The notes beneath the pieces were generated by a model. The model saw nothing but the letters and a program-made list of their open reading frames with translations. It was not told the DNA's origin and did not search any database. Shown here piece by piece: positions 28,723 through 36,650 of a stretch of DNA of 64,000 bases (positions are counted from its first letter, which is position 1; each line of letters begins with the position of its first letter). The position numbers and the translations under genes are program-made. The DNA comes from Desulfotalea sp. (GTDB lineage: Bacteria > Desulfobacterota > Desulfobulbia > Desulfobulbales > Desulfocapsaceae), in contig NVXR01000005.1 in NCBI GenBank assembly GCA_002733995.1, positions 62,001 to 126,000 on the forward strand. The letters run 5' to 3'.

Positions 28723-29076
28723 ATGAAGAAAATCCTATTGGTTGATGATGAACCTTCTATTCAGATTGTCTATCGAGAAGAATTCGAAGATGAAGGTTAT
28801 CAGGTATTATCCGCTTTAAGTGGTGAGGAAGGATTAAAAAAGTTCGAGTTTGAACAGCCAGATATTGTAATCTTAGATATTCTAATGTCGGGGATGAATG
28901 GCATTGAAGTTCTGCGACAGATGAAGATGCAACGGGCAGATATCCCTGTAATACTCAGTAGCGCCTTTCAGGAGTTTCAACGGGATATCAGTAGCTGGGC
29001 GTCAGAAGAGTACATTGTTAAATCCGGAAATCTCGACGGCTTAAAAAAAGCGGTGAAAAGACTTTTGGGACCTTAG
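28723..29076 (+). CDS. Single-domain response regulator (receiver only)
   Basis: 117 residues that are a bare CheY-like receiver: acidic pocket DDE (8-10), phospho-acceptor Asp52 in VILDIL, Ser79/80 in VILSSA and Lys100 in YIVKSG. There is no output domain, so it must signal by protein contact. No histidine kinase is adjacent. AAGGAA precedes the ATG. It is probably in one transcript with galT and the FolE2-like gene. Confidence 0.9.
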   Translation: MKKILLVDDEPSIQIVYREEFEDEGYQVLSALSGEEGLKKFEFEQPDIVILDILMSGMNGIEVLRQMKMQRADIPVILSSAFQEFQRDISSWASEEYIVKSGNLDGLKKAVKRLLGP

Positions 29077-29213
29077 TATTTTTATGCATTGAACTCTTAT
29101 GTTTGCAAGGGAATGATCTGGTGCTAAAACATGAAAATGATTATGGTATATTCTGTGTAGATGATGAATAACAGGAAAATACAACTACGATCTTAAGGTG
29201 CTCACCGCAATTT

Positions 29214-29936
29214 ATGAAAGATATTCAAAGTCAGTTTGACAGTCGAAGAATCAATATCAAAAAGGTTGGGGTTAAGAAAGTCCCTTACCCTATCACCGTC
29301 AAAGATAAGGCTCAGAAGACACAACACACTATAGCGAGTGCCAATCTTTATGTGAATTTGCCCCATAAATTTAAGGGCACGCATATGAGCCGCTTTCTGG
29401 AAATTCTTAATGAATTTCACGGTGAAATCAACATAAAGAGCTTTTCTTTAATTCTTGCTAAGATGAAGGAGAGATTAGATGCTGAAGCATCCCATCTGGA
29501 GCTTGAGTTTCCATATTTTCTAAAATGTAAAAAGAACGGCAGGAATTATATGGCTCATTATAAATGTGCTATGCATGGTTCTCTGCTCGAAGAGGATGAG
29601 TTTACCCTAACCATTGATGTGCCAATCAGTCTCCCCATACTTGAAAGTAGAAGGGAGCGATTGCCTGGCTCCATGGGCAGTTGGGGGACGGTTAAGGTAA
29701 GTGTTCAGTTTAATCAGTTCTTCTGGATCGAAGATTTGCTGCTTCTCATTGAAAAAGCTGTGGAAAATGAGTTAAATGCAGAATCTCGTAACAATGTAAA
29801 TACCCTGTCGGTGGAATCATTGTCTCGAACTGTTGCCTCTGGTTTAAAGGTTGTCCCGGAAATCGAATGGTTTTCCGTTACAGCCCATAATTTTGGTGAT
29901 GATTTTTCAACCTTTGCTGCCGTTGAATCGTGTTAA
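29214..29936 (+). CDS. FolE2/MptA-like (GTP cyclohydrolase IB fold) protein lacking the catalytic Cys/His motif
   Basis: 240 residues, T-fold family. The N-terminal half matches FolE2 well: KVGVKKVPYPITV, HTIASANLYVNLP and GTHMSRFLEILN (residues 55-66). In active FolE2 the next landmark is P-V-T-x-L-C-P-C-S-K-E-I-S followed by Y-G-A-H-N-Q-R, which holds the metal-ligand Cys and His. Here the same stretch aligns without a gap as PISLPILESRRERLPG...GTVKVSV (residues 137-164) with no Cys and no His. A Glu near residue 201 of the C-terminal part is kept, and the region before it is shorter by about ten residues. GTP cyclohydrolase activity is therefore doubtful. Confidence 0.75.
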   Translation: MKDIQSQFDSRRINIKKVGVKKVPYPITVKDKAQKTQHTIASANLYVNLPHKFKGTHMSRFLEILNEFHGEINIKSFSLILAKMKERLDAEASHLELEFPYFLKCKKNGRNYMAHYKCAMHGSLLEEDEFTLTIDVPISLPILESRRERLPGSMGSWGTVKVSVQFNQFFWIEDLLLLIEKAVENELNAESRNNVNTLSVESLSRTVASGLKVVPEIEWFSVTAHNFGDDFSTFAAVESC

Positions 29937-29944
29937 ATTATAGA

Positions 29945-30055
29945 AACTATTCAGTAGCGCTCCTCTGTCTCGAAGGTTCAATAGAACGAATTTGAGCCCA
30001 ACGTAACCGCTATAGGCGGTGGGTGACCGATGCTGGAGAGCCTTTTCGAATAGTT
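29945..30055 (+). ncRNA. Candidate structured leader RNA upstream of glyS
   Basis: The 111 bases can fold into a closed multi-branch structure: an outer stem AACTATTC (29945-29952) with GAATAGTT (30048-30055), a second arm CTCGAA...TTTGAG capped by GTTC-AATA-GAAC, and a third arm ACCGC-TATAG-GCGGT flanked by CCC and GGG. It ends about 47 bases before the glyS ATG. It fits no riboswitch motif I know; a glycine riboswitch or T-box is not supported. Confidence 0.35.
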
Positions 30056-30102
30056 ATAAATTATACAAACATAAAAGATAAACAATACAATTAAGAAACC
30101 CC

Positions 30103-32178
30103 ATGCGAGATTTATTATTTGAAATAGGAACGGAAGAAATTCCAGCTGGCTATCTGCAACCCACTTATAAACAAATAAGTGAAAAGTTTACTCAGAAAGC
30201 AAAGGATTTGAGACTTAAACACGGTGCGATCAGGGTGATGGGGACACCAAGAAGGCTCACTCTTATTGTTGCAGATGTTGCAGAAAAACAGGAAGACATT
30301 AAAGAAAAACTGCTAGGTCCATCCCACAAAGCAGCCTATGACAGTGATGGCAACTTTACCAAAGCCGCCGAGGGCTTTGCGCGGTCAAAAGGAGTAACCC
30401 CAGCCGATCTTCAGGTAGTTGACACCCCAAAAGGGCAGTATCTCATGCTGGTTCGAGAGGTTGCAGGGCAAGATTCACTGTCTCTGTTTCCTGCATTGCT
30501 TGGGAATATTATCAAAGAATTAACCTTTCCTAAGTCCATGCGATGGGGGAGTAATACCCTTACCTTTGTACGCCCTATTCAGTGGATTCTGGCGATGTTT
30601 GGTAATGAAATTATTCCTTTCACCTATGATGGTATAACTTCATCAAATCTCACTGCTGGACATAGATTTCACGCGAATAGAAAGTTAGAGGTGGATGGCG
30701 TTAGCTCGTATCTGAGCCAACTTGAAGAAAATAAAGTAATTGTTGACCCCGTTGTACGCAGGGCTAAAGTTGTAGAAGAGATCAATGCTGCTCTTAAGGG
30801 CAATAAAGACCTGGTTGGGGGAACTATTGCTGTAGACGAGGCCTTGATTGATACCGTAACAAATCTCGTTGAAATACCCTTTGGCGTATGTGGCACTTTT
30901 GATGAAAAATTCTTACAACTGGTTCCTGAGGTTCTTATCACCTCAATGCGTGAACACCAAAAGTACTTCCCTGTGGTTGACGCTAAAGGCGCTTTGATGC
31001 CAGGATTTGTCGCCGTAAATAATACCGAAGTTAATGATCCCGATGTCACTCGTAAAGGACATCAGAGGGTATTGCGGGCGAGACTTGAAGATGCCTTGTT
31101 TTTCTTTGATGGTGACCGACAAACATCCCTTGAAGAAAGAGTGAAGGGCTTAGATGGTATTATATTCCAGGCAAAACTAGGGACAATGCTTGAGAAGAAA
31201 GATCGTCTATTGAAACTCGTGAGAATTATTGCAGAACAAGTAAATCCTGCCTGTGTCGACGATGTCACCCGTGCGGCTCTGCTCTGTAAAGGTGATCTAC
31301 TTTCTGATATGGTTGGTGAGTTTCCCTCACTTCAGGGAGTTATGGGGGCTGCATATGCTTCCGAGGATAAGGAAAATGCTGAGGTGGTACTGGCTATTAA
31401 GGAACATTATATGCCTAAAAGATCAGGAGCCGCCGTTCCGTCCACAGATGCTGGGGCAATTCTTGCTTTAGCTGACAGGATGGATAGTCTTTCTGGTTGT
31501 TTCGGTATTGGCCTGATCCCCACAGGCACTGCTGATCCTTTTGCTTTACGTAGAATTACACTCGCTATCCTGCATATCATAGAAGAGAAAGGATATCGAC
31601 TTTCTTTACAGGACTGTTTTGCAAAAGCACTAGCCCTCTATGGCGACAAGGTTGATGGATCTGCTGGAACGGTGGATACCGTAATTGGCTTTGTTAAAGG
31701 CAGGTTTAAAAATGATCGTCTTGCCAAGGGCGAGAACGTTGGCGCGGTCGATGCTGCAATTGCTGTCTCATTTGATGACATGAATGATTGTTTGAGCCGA
31801 ATCAAAGCGATGAGTGAGATTTTTAAGGAACCATCTTTTGCTGTTCTGGCATCGTCCTATAAGCGTATACGTAACATCATTAAAGCCAATAGTGATATTG
31901 CTGTTAATGAGAGTTTGTTGACAGATGCTGCTGAAAAAACTCTTTTCACCTTATTCTCTACCATTAAGCCGCAGGTGAGCGAGGCGGTGGAAGCAGGGGA
32001 GTATAAAAAGGCACTTACCTTAATGTTAGAAATGAAGGAGCCCGTTGATTGCTTTTTCGAGCAGGTAATGGTCATGGCAGATGATCCTGCAGTTAAACAA
32101 AATCGGCTCAATCTTTTAACAGGACTTGGGGAACTTATTCTACTGGTTGGAGATATTTCAAAATTCCAGGAGTCGTAG
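30103..32178 (+). CDS. glyS: Glycyl-tRNA synthetase beta subunit
   Basis: Beta chain of the heterotetrameric bacterial GlyRS, needed for tRNA-Gly recognition. Opens with the family signature DLLFEIGTEEIPAGYL. Internal motifs include MGTPRRLTL, FPKSMRWG, TSMREHQKYFPV, AKLGTMLEKKDRL and an HD-type region (KGDLLSDMVGEFPSLQGVMG). 691 residues, normal. The alpha subunit gene glyQ, usually immediately upstream, is not in this window; the gene before is the FolE2-like one. A possible structured leader precedes it and a strong terminator follows. Confidence 0.96.
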   Translation: MRDLLFEIGTEEIPAGYLQPTYKQISEKFTQKAKDLRLKHGAIRVMGTPRRLTLIVADVAEKQEDIKEKLLGPSHKAAYDSDGNFTKAAEGFARSKGVTPADLQVVDTPKGQYLMLVREVAGQDSLSLFPALLGNIIKELTFPKSMRWGSNTLTFVRPIQWILAMFGNEIIPFTYDGITSSNLTAGHRFHANRKLEVDGVSSYLSQLEENKVIVDPVVRRAKVVEEINAALKGNKDLVGGTIAVDEALIDTVTNLVEIPFGVCGTFDEKFLQLVPEVLITSMREHQKYFPVVDAKGALMPGFVAVNNTEVNDPDVTRKGHQRVLRARLEDALFFFDGDRQTSLEERVKGLDGIIFQAKLGTMLEKKDRLLKLVRIIAEQVNPACVDDVTRAALLCKGDLLSDMVGEFPSLQGVMGAAYASEDKENAEVVLAIKEHYMPKRSGAAVPSTDAGAILALADRMDSLSGCFGIGLIPTGTADPFALRRITLAILHIIEEKGYRLSLQDCFAKALALYGDKVDGSAGTVDTVIGFVKGRFKNDRLAKGENVGAVDAAIAVSFDDMNDCLSRIKAMSEIFKEPSFAVLASSYKRIRNIIKANSDIAVNESLLTDAAEKTLFTLFSTIKPQVSEAVEAGEYKKALTLMLEMKEPVDCFFEQVMVMADDPAVKQNRLNLLTGLGELILLVGDISKFQES

Positions 32179-32251
32179 CGGATAGTTACTCTTTGCCACG
32201 AGATATACTGGCCTAGTTAAACGATTGAGACGTTAGGCCTGCATAGACAAT

Positions 32252-32293
32252 AAAAAAAGGGGCCCTGTTCGAAAGAACAGGGCCCCTTTTTTA
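32252..32293. terminator. Bidirectional intrinsic terminator between glyS and cytochrome c3
   Basis: AAAAAAAGGGGCCCTGTTC and its perfect complement flank a GAAA tetraloop, with A-run and T-run on the two sides, so it serves both the plus-strand glyS and the minus-strand cytochrome gene. Confidence 0.95.
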
Positions 32294-32309
32294 GTGGTTG
32301 AAGCGAGTA

Positions 32310-32741
32310 CTATTTTTTCTTTTTGGGGTGACAAGTGGAACACTTGGCAATCTTTTTTGCCTTGAGTGCTGGATCTGCTTTGGCTAGCTTTTTATGACAA
32401 GCAAGGCAGTTACCATGTCCTGCACCTTTGATAGTGTCGAGCTTCAGCTTACCAGACTTTTTGCCAGGTAGAACTTCAGCGTTGTGACATGTGATACATT
32501 TTTGAATCTCCATGCCGTCTGTGTATGCAACTTGTTTCCCATCAGCCATTCCATGATGACACTCAGCACATTTAAGCTTGTCCTGGTGCATTTTGTGTGG
32601 AAATTGAGCGGGTTTTGGCCTTTTGATATTGGTACCAGTAATGGTGATGTCGGTGGGACCGGCATCGGCTGCAAAACAGCTGCTAGAGCCAACTAAGACA
32701 AACAAAGTTACTACGGAACAAGCAAGAATCTTTTTCAGCAT
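32310..32741 (-). CDS. Periplasmic tetrahaem cytochrome c3 family protein
   Basis: 143 residues with a Sec signal peptide (MLKKILACSVVTLFVLVGSS ... CFA) and four haem-binding motifs, all CxxCH: CAECH, CITCH, CLACH and CSTCH. FPHKMHQDKLKCAECHHG is the classic class III start with the sixth-ligand histidines. Shuttles electrons between periplasmic hydrogenase/formate dehydrogenase and membrane complexes in sulfate reducers. Unlike classical Desulfovibrio c3, no CxxxxCH site is seen. The ATG at 32741 (GAGGA 6 bases upstream) is preferred over an in-frame TTG at 32747. Maturation genes (ccsA, resB) lie directly upstream on the same strand, and it has its own consensus promoter. Confidence 0.93.
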   Translation of the reverse strand: MLKKILACSVVTLFVLVGSSSCFAADAGPTDITITGTNIKRPKPAQFPHKMHQDKLKCAECHHGMADGKQVAYTDGMEIQKCITCHNAEVLPGKKSGKLKLDTIKGAGHGNCLACHKKLAKADPALKAKKIAKCSTCHPKKKK

Positions 32742-32803
32742 GATCAATCCTCTAGGATGAATGAATGACGACTACACGTACCTGATAATGAAATTGTAAT
32801 ATT

Positions 32804-32832
32804 TATATACAGTTTCCAATTCTGTTTGTCAA
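32804..32832 (-). promoter_or_regulatory. Sigma-70 promoter of the cytochrome c3 gene
   Basis: On the minus strand TTGACA (32832-32827), 17 bases, TATATA (32809-32804). The -35 box is perfect and spacing ideal; the gene starts about 60 bases downstream. Confidence 0.75.
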
Positions 32833-32882
32833 TTTAGATAAGCATTGGTAAACAATGGAAAAGTACCACGGAGTGACACAGG

Positions 32883-33734
32883 TCAACCGGAGCCGTAACT
32901 GTGTAAGCCGCTGAGGAGAAAATTCACACCATAATAGGTGAACAGTACTGAGACAAACCCAAAAATTGCTAGTAACGCAATTGGTTTGCCACTCCATCCC
33001 CGGGTATATCTTGCGTGGAGGGTTACCGCATAAAAAAACCAGGTAATCAAGGACCATGTCTCTTTGGGGTCCCAACTCCAGTAGGTTCCCCAGGCAGAGT
33101 TGGCCCATACAGCACCGGTGATAATACCCGCTGTGAGCCAGATAAAACCAAAAACCATAGTGCTGTGGATAATTGAGTCGAGAATAATTAATGAGGGCAG
33201 ACGAGTTGTTGCATCACTTGTTGTGTTGTTATCTGGCTTGCTGCCACTCTTTAGCAGATACATTATACCCAGTGCAGCGGCGACCGCAAAGGACGCGTAG
33301 CCGACGAAACAGGTGACCACGTGGGAGATGAGCCAGTTGGATTGCAGGGCTGGTACCAGTGGGTTGATAGTTTTAGAAATATCAGTGGAAAAAGAGGCAT
33401 AGGCCATTGCCAGGACAGCAAAAGGTACAGCGAAGGCGCCGATGACTTTTGTTTTGAATTTAACCTCGATAATGAGATACAATAGTATGAGAGTCCAGGA
33501 AAAAAATACCACGGACTCATACATGTTTGTAAGGGGGGCATGGCCTATTCCCATTTGATACGATTCTGACCAGCGCAGAAGAAGACCTGCTGTTTGGATA
33601 ATCCAGGCGAAGGCGGTAAAAATTGTAGCAATCTTACCTATTTTTGGGGCCTTAAATACAACTACGGCAACGTAGAGTAGGGCCGAAAAAAGATAAGTAA
33701 ATGTTGTTATTCCAAGTAGAGTAGAACTGTTCAT
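32883..33734 (-). CDS. ccsA: Cytochrome c biogenesis protein CcsA/ResC (haem handling)
   Basis: Membrane half of the system II cytochrome c synthase that carries haem to the periplasm and attaches it to CxxCH. 283 residues with about eight transmembrane segments and the tryptophan-rich WWD-type motif WANSAWGTYWSWDPKETW. Conserved histidines for haem (SHVVTCF, LHARYTRGW) are present. GGAG lies 9 bases before the ATG. Pairs with resB, 155 bases upstream on the same strand, and serves the cytochrome c3 gene after it. Confidence 0.93.
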   Translation of the reverse strand: MNSSTLLGITTFTYLFSALLYVAVVVFKAPKIGKIATIFTAFAWIIQTAGLLLRWSESYQMGIGHAPLTNMYESVVFFSWTLILLYLIIEVKFKTKVIGAFAVPFAVLAMAYASFSTDISKTINPLVPALQSNWLISHVVTCFVGYASFAVAAALGIMYLLKSGSKPDNNTTSDATTRLPSLIILDSIIHSTMVFGFIWLTAGIITGAVWANSAWGTYWSWDPKETWSLITWFFYAVTLHARYTRGWSGKPIALLAIFGFVSVLFTYYGVNFLLSGLHSYGSG

Positions 33735-33889
33735 TCAGTGGGCTCCGTATAGTTTACAATATGCTCCCGGCCCGTATGACGTTGCCGGGGAAATGCGATC
33801 ATAAAAAAATAATTCAATGGTGTAATGCCGTTAATAGATCTCAGCTTTATAGACCATTGCCGTTTGGTTTTTACTACCATAGGCATTAG

Positions 33890-35206
33890 TTAGTTCAGCT
33901 TGTCTATTACATTTTCCAATTTGGTGAATAATTGCTTAAAGGCAAGCTGGTTTTTGTTGGTGCTGCCGCCTAGGATAAGTCTGGGGCCGGCTGCAGAGGT
34001 GTCCTGACAAAGCCATATTCGTCTATGGGAAAGGAAGAAAGCCATGTATAAGCCAAGGAGCATGAGTCCACACCCTATATACACGATCCATACACCCGGA
34101 TCTTTGGCGATTTGTAGCCCCGTTGCGTACATCTGTTTTACATGGACATTGTAACTGTTGTTTGCAGTGGTCACGATCCGTGATTCATTATCGTCCAGCC
34201 ATGTGAGGACTGCAGGGGTGTCTCCATTTTTTAACCAGAACTTTGTTCGTGTAAACCGTTGACCTAAAGCTTCAGCATTTACTATACCAAAGCGAACATC
34301 GTTTTCTTCCCAGTTCTGTTGTTTTTGAAAGGGGAGGATAGTCTGTTTAGTTTGTTTTGTATCTTGATTAGTTATTGATACGATGAAGTCCTTGTAGCCC
34401 TGGTAACTCGATTGATAGAAGGTAAAACCTTTATAGGTGAGCGGGCTGTTGACTTGGATATCTTCTGTTAAAACTTCAATGCCATTGTCGATTATAGTGA
34501 GGGTACTCTGGTACTCTTTGGGCATACCATTGTCATAAAATTCAATGATAAATTTATCGCAACGTACCTCAAAGCCAAGGTCAATGGTTTCGGGTTGAGA
34601 TGATGAAAAGAATTTACTGGTACCCTGCATCTCTGGAATCATTACACTTCCTTTTAATCCCAGTTGTGAGCCGATGGTCGCCCCGGCAAAAATAACCAGG
34701 ATAGAGAGATGCACCAGATAGACACCGGTACGGCTGTATTTACCTTTTTGGCCGAAGTAAAGGGTACCATTGTCGATTGCTTTGCTGGAGGAGGTCATGC
34801 CCGCAGTTTTAAAGAAAGCAACTGGATTAAAAGCCTCCATGTCTGCAACTGAAACCTGCCACTCCCGGCTGTTTGCCATTTTTGCAATGCGCTCGGTTGT
34901 GACCTTAAGGTTATCTGTGTGGATGATTGCCCAGACTCTGGGGAACCGTTCAATACTGCAGACAAGTAAATTAATACTGAGAATAAAGAGAAGTAAAAGA
35001 AACCACCAGGAGTAATACATGTCTGGGATGTCGAGTATCTGCATAAAGTGTGCGGCTTTTATCCCATACTGTTTGGCATAAAAGCCAGCACTTTCACCCT
35101 GGGGGATGATTGTGCCGATGATCGATGTGATTGCAAGCGAACAGAGGGTAAAAATTGCTAGTTTTACCGAGGTAAAGAAATTCCAAATGTGTTTTAAGTT
35201 TGTCAT
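33890..35206 (-). CDS. resB: Cytochrome c biogenesis protein ResB/Ccs1
   Basis: Partner of CcsA in system II cytochrome c maturation. 438 residues: an N-terminal pair of helices around the conserved SVKLAIFTLCSLAITSIIGTIIPQ-like start, a third helix region (WWFLLLLFILSINLLVCSIERFP), another after the TGVYLVHLSILVIFAGA stretch, a large periplasmic domain, and a last helix (VWIVYIGCGLMLLGLYMAFF) followed by HRRIW. No clear ribosome binding site is seen. Confidence 0.9.
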   Translation of the reverse strand: MTNLKHIWNFFTSVKLAIFTLCSLAITSIIGTIIPQGESAGFYAKQYGIKAAHFMQILDIPDMYYSWWFLLLLFILSINLLVCSIERFPRVWAIIHTDNLKVTTERIAKMANSREWQVSVADMEAFNPVAFFKTAGMTSSSKAIDNGTLYFGQKGKYSRTGVYLVHLSILVIFAGATIGSQLGLKGSVMIPEMQGTSKFFSSSQPETIDLGFEVRCDKFIIEFYDNGMPKEYQSTLTIIDNGIEVLTEDIQVNSPLTYKGFTFYQSSYQGYKDFIVSITNQDTKQTKQTILPFQKQQNWEENDVRFGIVNAEALGQRFTRTKFWLKNGDTPAVLTWLDDNESRIVTTANNSYNVHVKQMYATGLQIAKDPGVWIVYIGCGLMLLGLYMAFFLSHRRIWLCQDTSAAGPRLILGGSTNKNQLAFKQLFTKLENVIDKLN

Positions 35207-35324
35207 AATGGGAGAAGGTAATAATAATTATCATTTAAAAACGTCCAGCCTATAACATGTAGTACTAGGTTGCAATAAAAAGCCTTTGATCTAAGTCAAA
35301 ATAGAAACTAATGAAGAAAAACAT

Positions 35325-35645
35325 ATGGATTTTATTAAGATTGCAAAAGTAACCGATTTTGAGGACAAATACATTAAAAGTTATTCCATTATGGGGAAAA
35401 AAATAGGTGTTATTCGTCAAAAGGATGGTCAATTCTTTGCGATTGAAGTTGGGTGTAAGCATCAACGTGCAGATCTTACAGAGGGTGAGATTGATGGGCT
35501 TATTGTAACTTGCCCTAGGCATCATTGGAAATATGACCTTGTAACGGGGAAGTGTCTCAATCATGAGTCCGTCGATTTACGTCGGCACGCCCTCAAAATT
35601 GAGGCGGGGGATATCTTTATCTCCCTGTATCCTGCTCCTGAGTAG
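35325..35645 (+). CDS. Rieske-type [2Fe-2S] protein
   Basis: 106 residues, soluble. Cluster ligands are visible as C44-x-H46 (GCKHQ) and C63-x2-H66 (CPRHH), the Rieske ferredoxin arrangement. No signal peptide, so cytoplasmic. Small stand-alone Rieske ferredoxins donate electrons to oxygenases or nitrite-reductase-like enzymes; here the partner is unknown, as it stands alone between resB (divergent) and rpmB. The site before the ATG is weak. Confidence 0.88.
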   Translation: MDFIKIAKVTDFEDKYIKSYSIMGKKIGVIRQKDGQFFAIEVGCKHQRADLTEGEIDGLIVTCPRHHWKYDLVTGKCLNHESVDLRRHALKIEAGDIFISLYPAPE

Positions 35646-35961
35646 TGCTTATCAGGGGCGTGTGACTATTGAGCTGCAGTCACGTTTTGTTGATTGCTAT
35701 CTTCTCAAATAGCATTTCGTATGCTATACATTGCAGATTGATGGACTGGGAAGATCTCACCAACAGTTATGAGGTGGTGCCTTAATCGGGTGTTGCGAGT
35801 CACCTCAAAAGCTACGATTAATCATCAGTAAAGTTGGAAATGTCTTGCCTTAGTCTTCTAAAGATGGTAAGTAGCTTGATTTTGAATAATATTTTTTTAC
35901 GCATATTTCAATTTGTTTTCCTGCTCAGCTAGTGTAGGGAATCTGATATAAGGAGAATACC
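35646..35961. other. rpmB upstream region
   Basis: About 315 gene-free bases. Holds an inverted repeat TAGCAT-N5-ATGCTA (about 35709-35725) and the possible pseudoknot at 35771-35821 described separately. No consensus promoter pair stands out. Confidence 0.4.
35771..35821 (+). ncRNA. Possible H-type pseudoknot in the rpmB leader
   Basis: GAGGTG (35771-35776) pairs with CACCTC (35801-35806) while TTAATCG (35782-35788), inside that loop, pairs with CGATTAA (35815-35821) outside it. That interleaving defines an H-type pseudoknot. It lies about 140 bases before rpmB. Similar pairings could occur by chance. Confidence 0.3.
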
Positions 35962-36156
35962 ATGGCTAAAGTATGTGAGATTTGTGGCAAGAGACCAATG
36001 ACTGGAAATAACGTATCCCATGCACATAATAAGACAAGAAGACGTTGGTTGCCGAATTTGAAGACCGTTCGTCAGGCGACTGCTTGCGGTAATACCAAAC
36101 GCATGAGAGTTTGTACACGTTGCATTCGTTCTGGAGCTGTTGTAAAGAGTGCATAA
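35962..36156 (+). CDS. rpmB: 50S ribosomal protein L28
   Basis: 64 residues of the cysteine-containing (zinc-binding, C+) form: CEICGK near the start and CTRC near the end. The core [16 protein letters not shown] is diagnostic for L28. AAGGAG lies 7 bases before the ATG. rpmG is not adjacent. A terminator-like hairpin lies about 140 bases downstream. Confidence 0.96.
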   Translation: MAKVCEICGKRPMTGNNVSHAHNKTRRRWLPNLKTVRQATACGNTKRMRVCTRCIRSGAVVKSA

Positions 36157-36296
36157 TTCCTATCGGTTATTTTTGCAGATCTTTTGTCATAAATAACTCG
36201 AAGTCTGAAGGGCATTGTCTCTAAGTAACGATAGCAGTAAGGTACTTATTCTGACTTCTTTCTCGTAATTATCGAGGTTAGAAGAATTTAGTTTAA

Positions 36297-36332
36297 AGGC
36301 GAGAGGATTTATTCCTACTCGCCTTTTTTTTT
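36297..36332 (+). terminator. Intrinsic terminator just before the 84-residue gene
   Basis: GGCGAGAGGA and CCTACTCGCC form an imperfect stem followed by nine T residues. It ends only about 12 bases before the next ATG and touches that gene's ribosome binding site, so it may end rpmB transcripts or act as an attenuator for the following gene. Confidence 0.75.
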
Positions 36333-36343
36333 AAGGATCAATT

Positions 36344-36598
36344 ATGAGCGAAGAGAGTGTAGACTTTTTAAGTGTTTTAGAGGCTGGACGGCTAATAGGA
36401 GCGATCCAAGAAGAAGAGGATATCGACGTTGTCAATAAACGGATTTTGACCGTATACAGCAAGGACAATAAAGAACTCTGCTGGTTTGATTTCGACGAAG
36501 TGATGACGGATGTCGGGGCAGTTGAAGAAGGGGACCGCATGGATGCTGTGCGTGGTTATATTATTCAGCGTATTCCAAGCTGGGTAAAAGAGCTGTAG
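36344..36598 (+). CDS. Small acidic protein, unknown function
   Basis: 84 residues, soluble and acidic, with no signal peptide, membrane helix or metal motif. AAGGA lies 6 bases before the ATG, and coding composition looks real. Not recognised. It follows a terminator directly, so it depends on read-through from rpmB or on a promoter I cannot see. It is convergent with the DAC-domain gene, 52 bases apart. Confidence 0.7.
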   Translation: MSEESVDFLSVLEAGRLIGAIQEEEDIDVVNKRILTVYSKDNKELCWFDFDEVMTDVGAVEEGDRMDAVRGYIIQRIPSWVKEL

Positions 36599-36650
36599 AA
36601 GAAAACTATTTTACCCGTTGTCTTTCTTGGGGAATCGTTTAAACGATACC

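Noticed and set aside
29960..30055. T-box or glycine riboswitch before glyS
   Set aside because: GGTGGGTGACCG and CTGGAGAG recall parts of these motifs, but the full T-box sequence, a terminator, and the CCGAAGG core of glycine riboswitches are absent.
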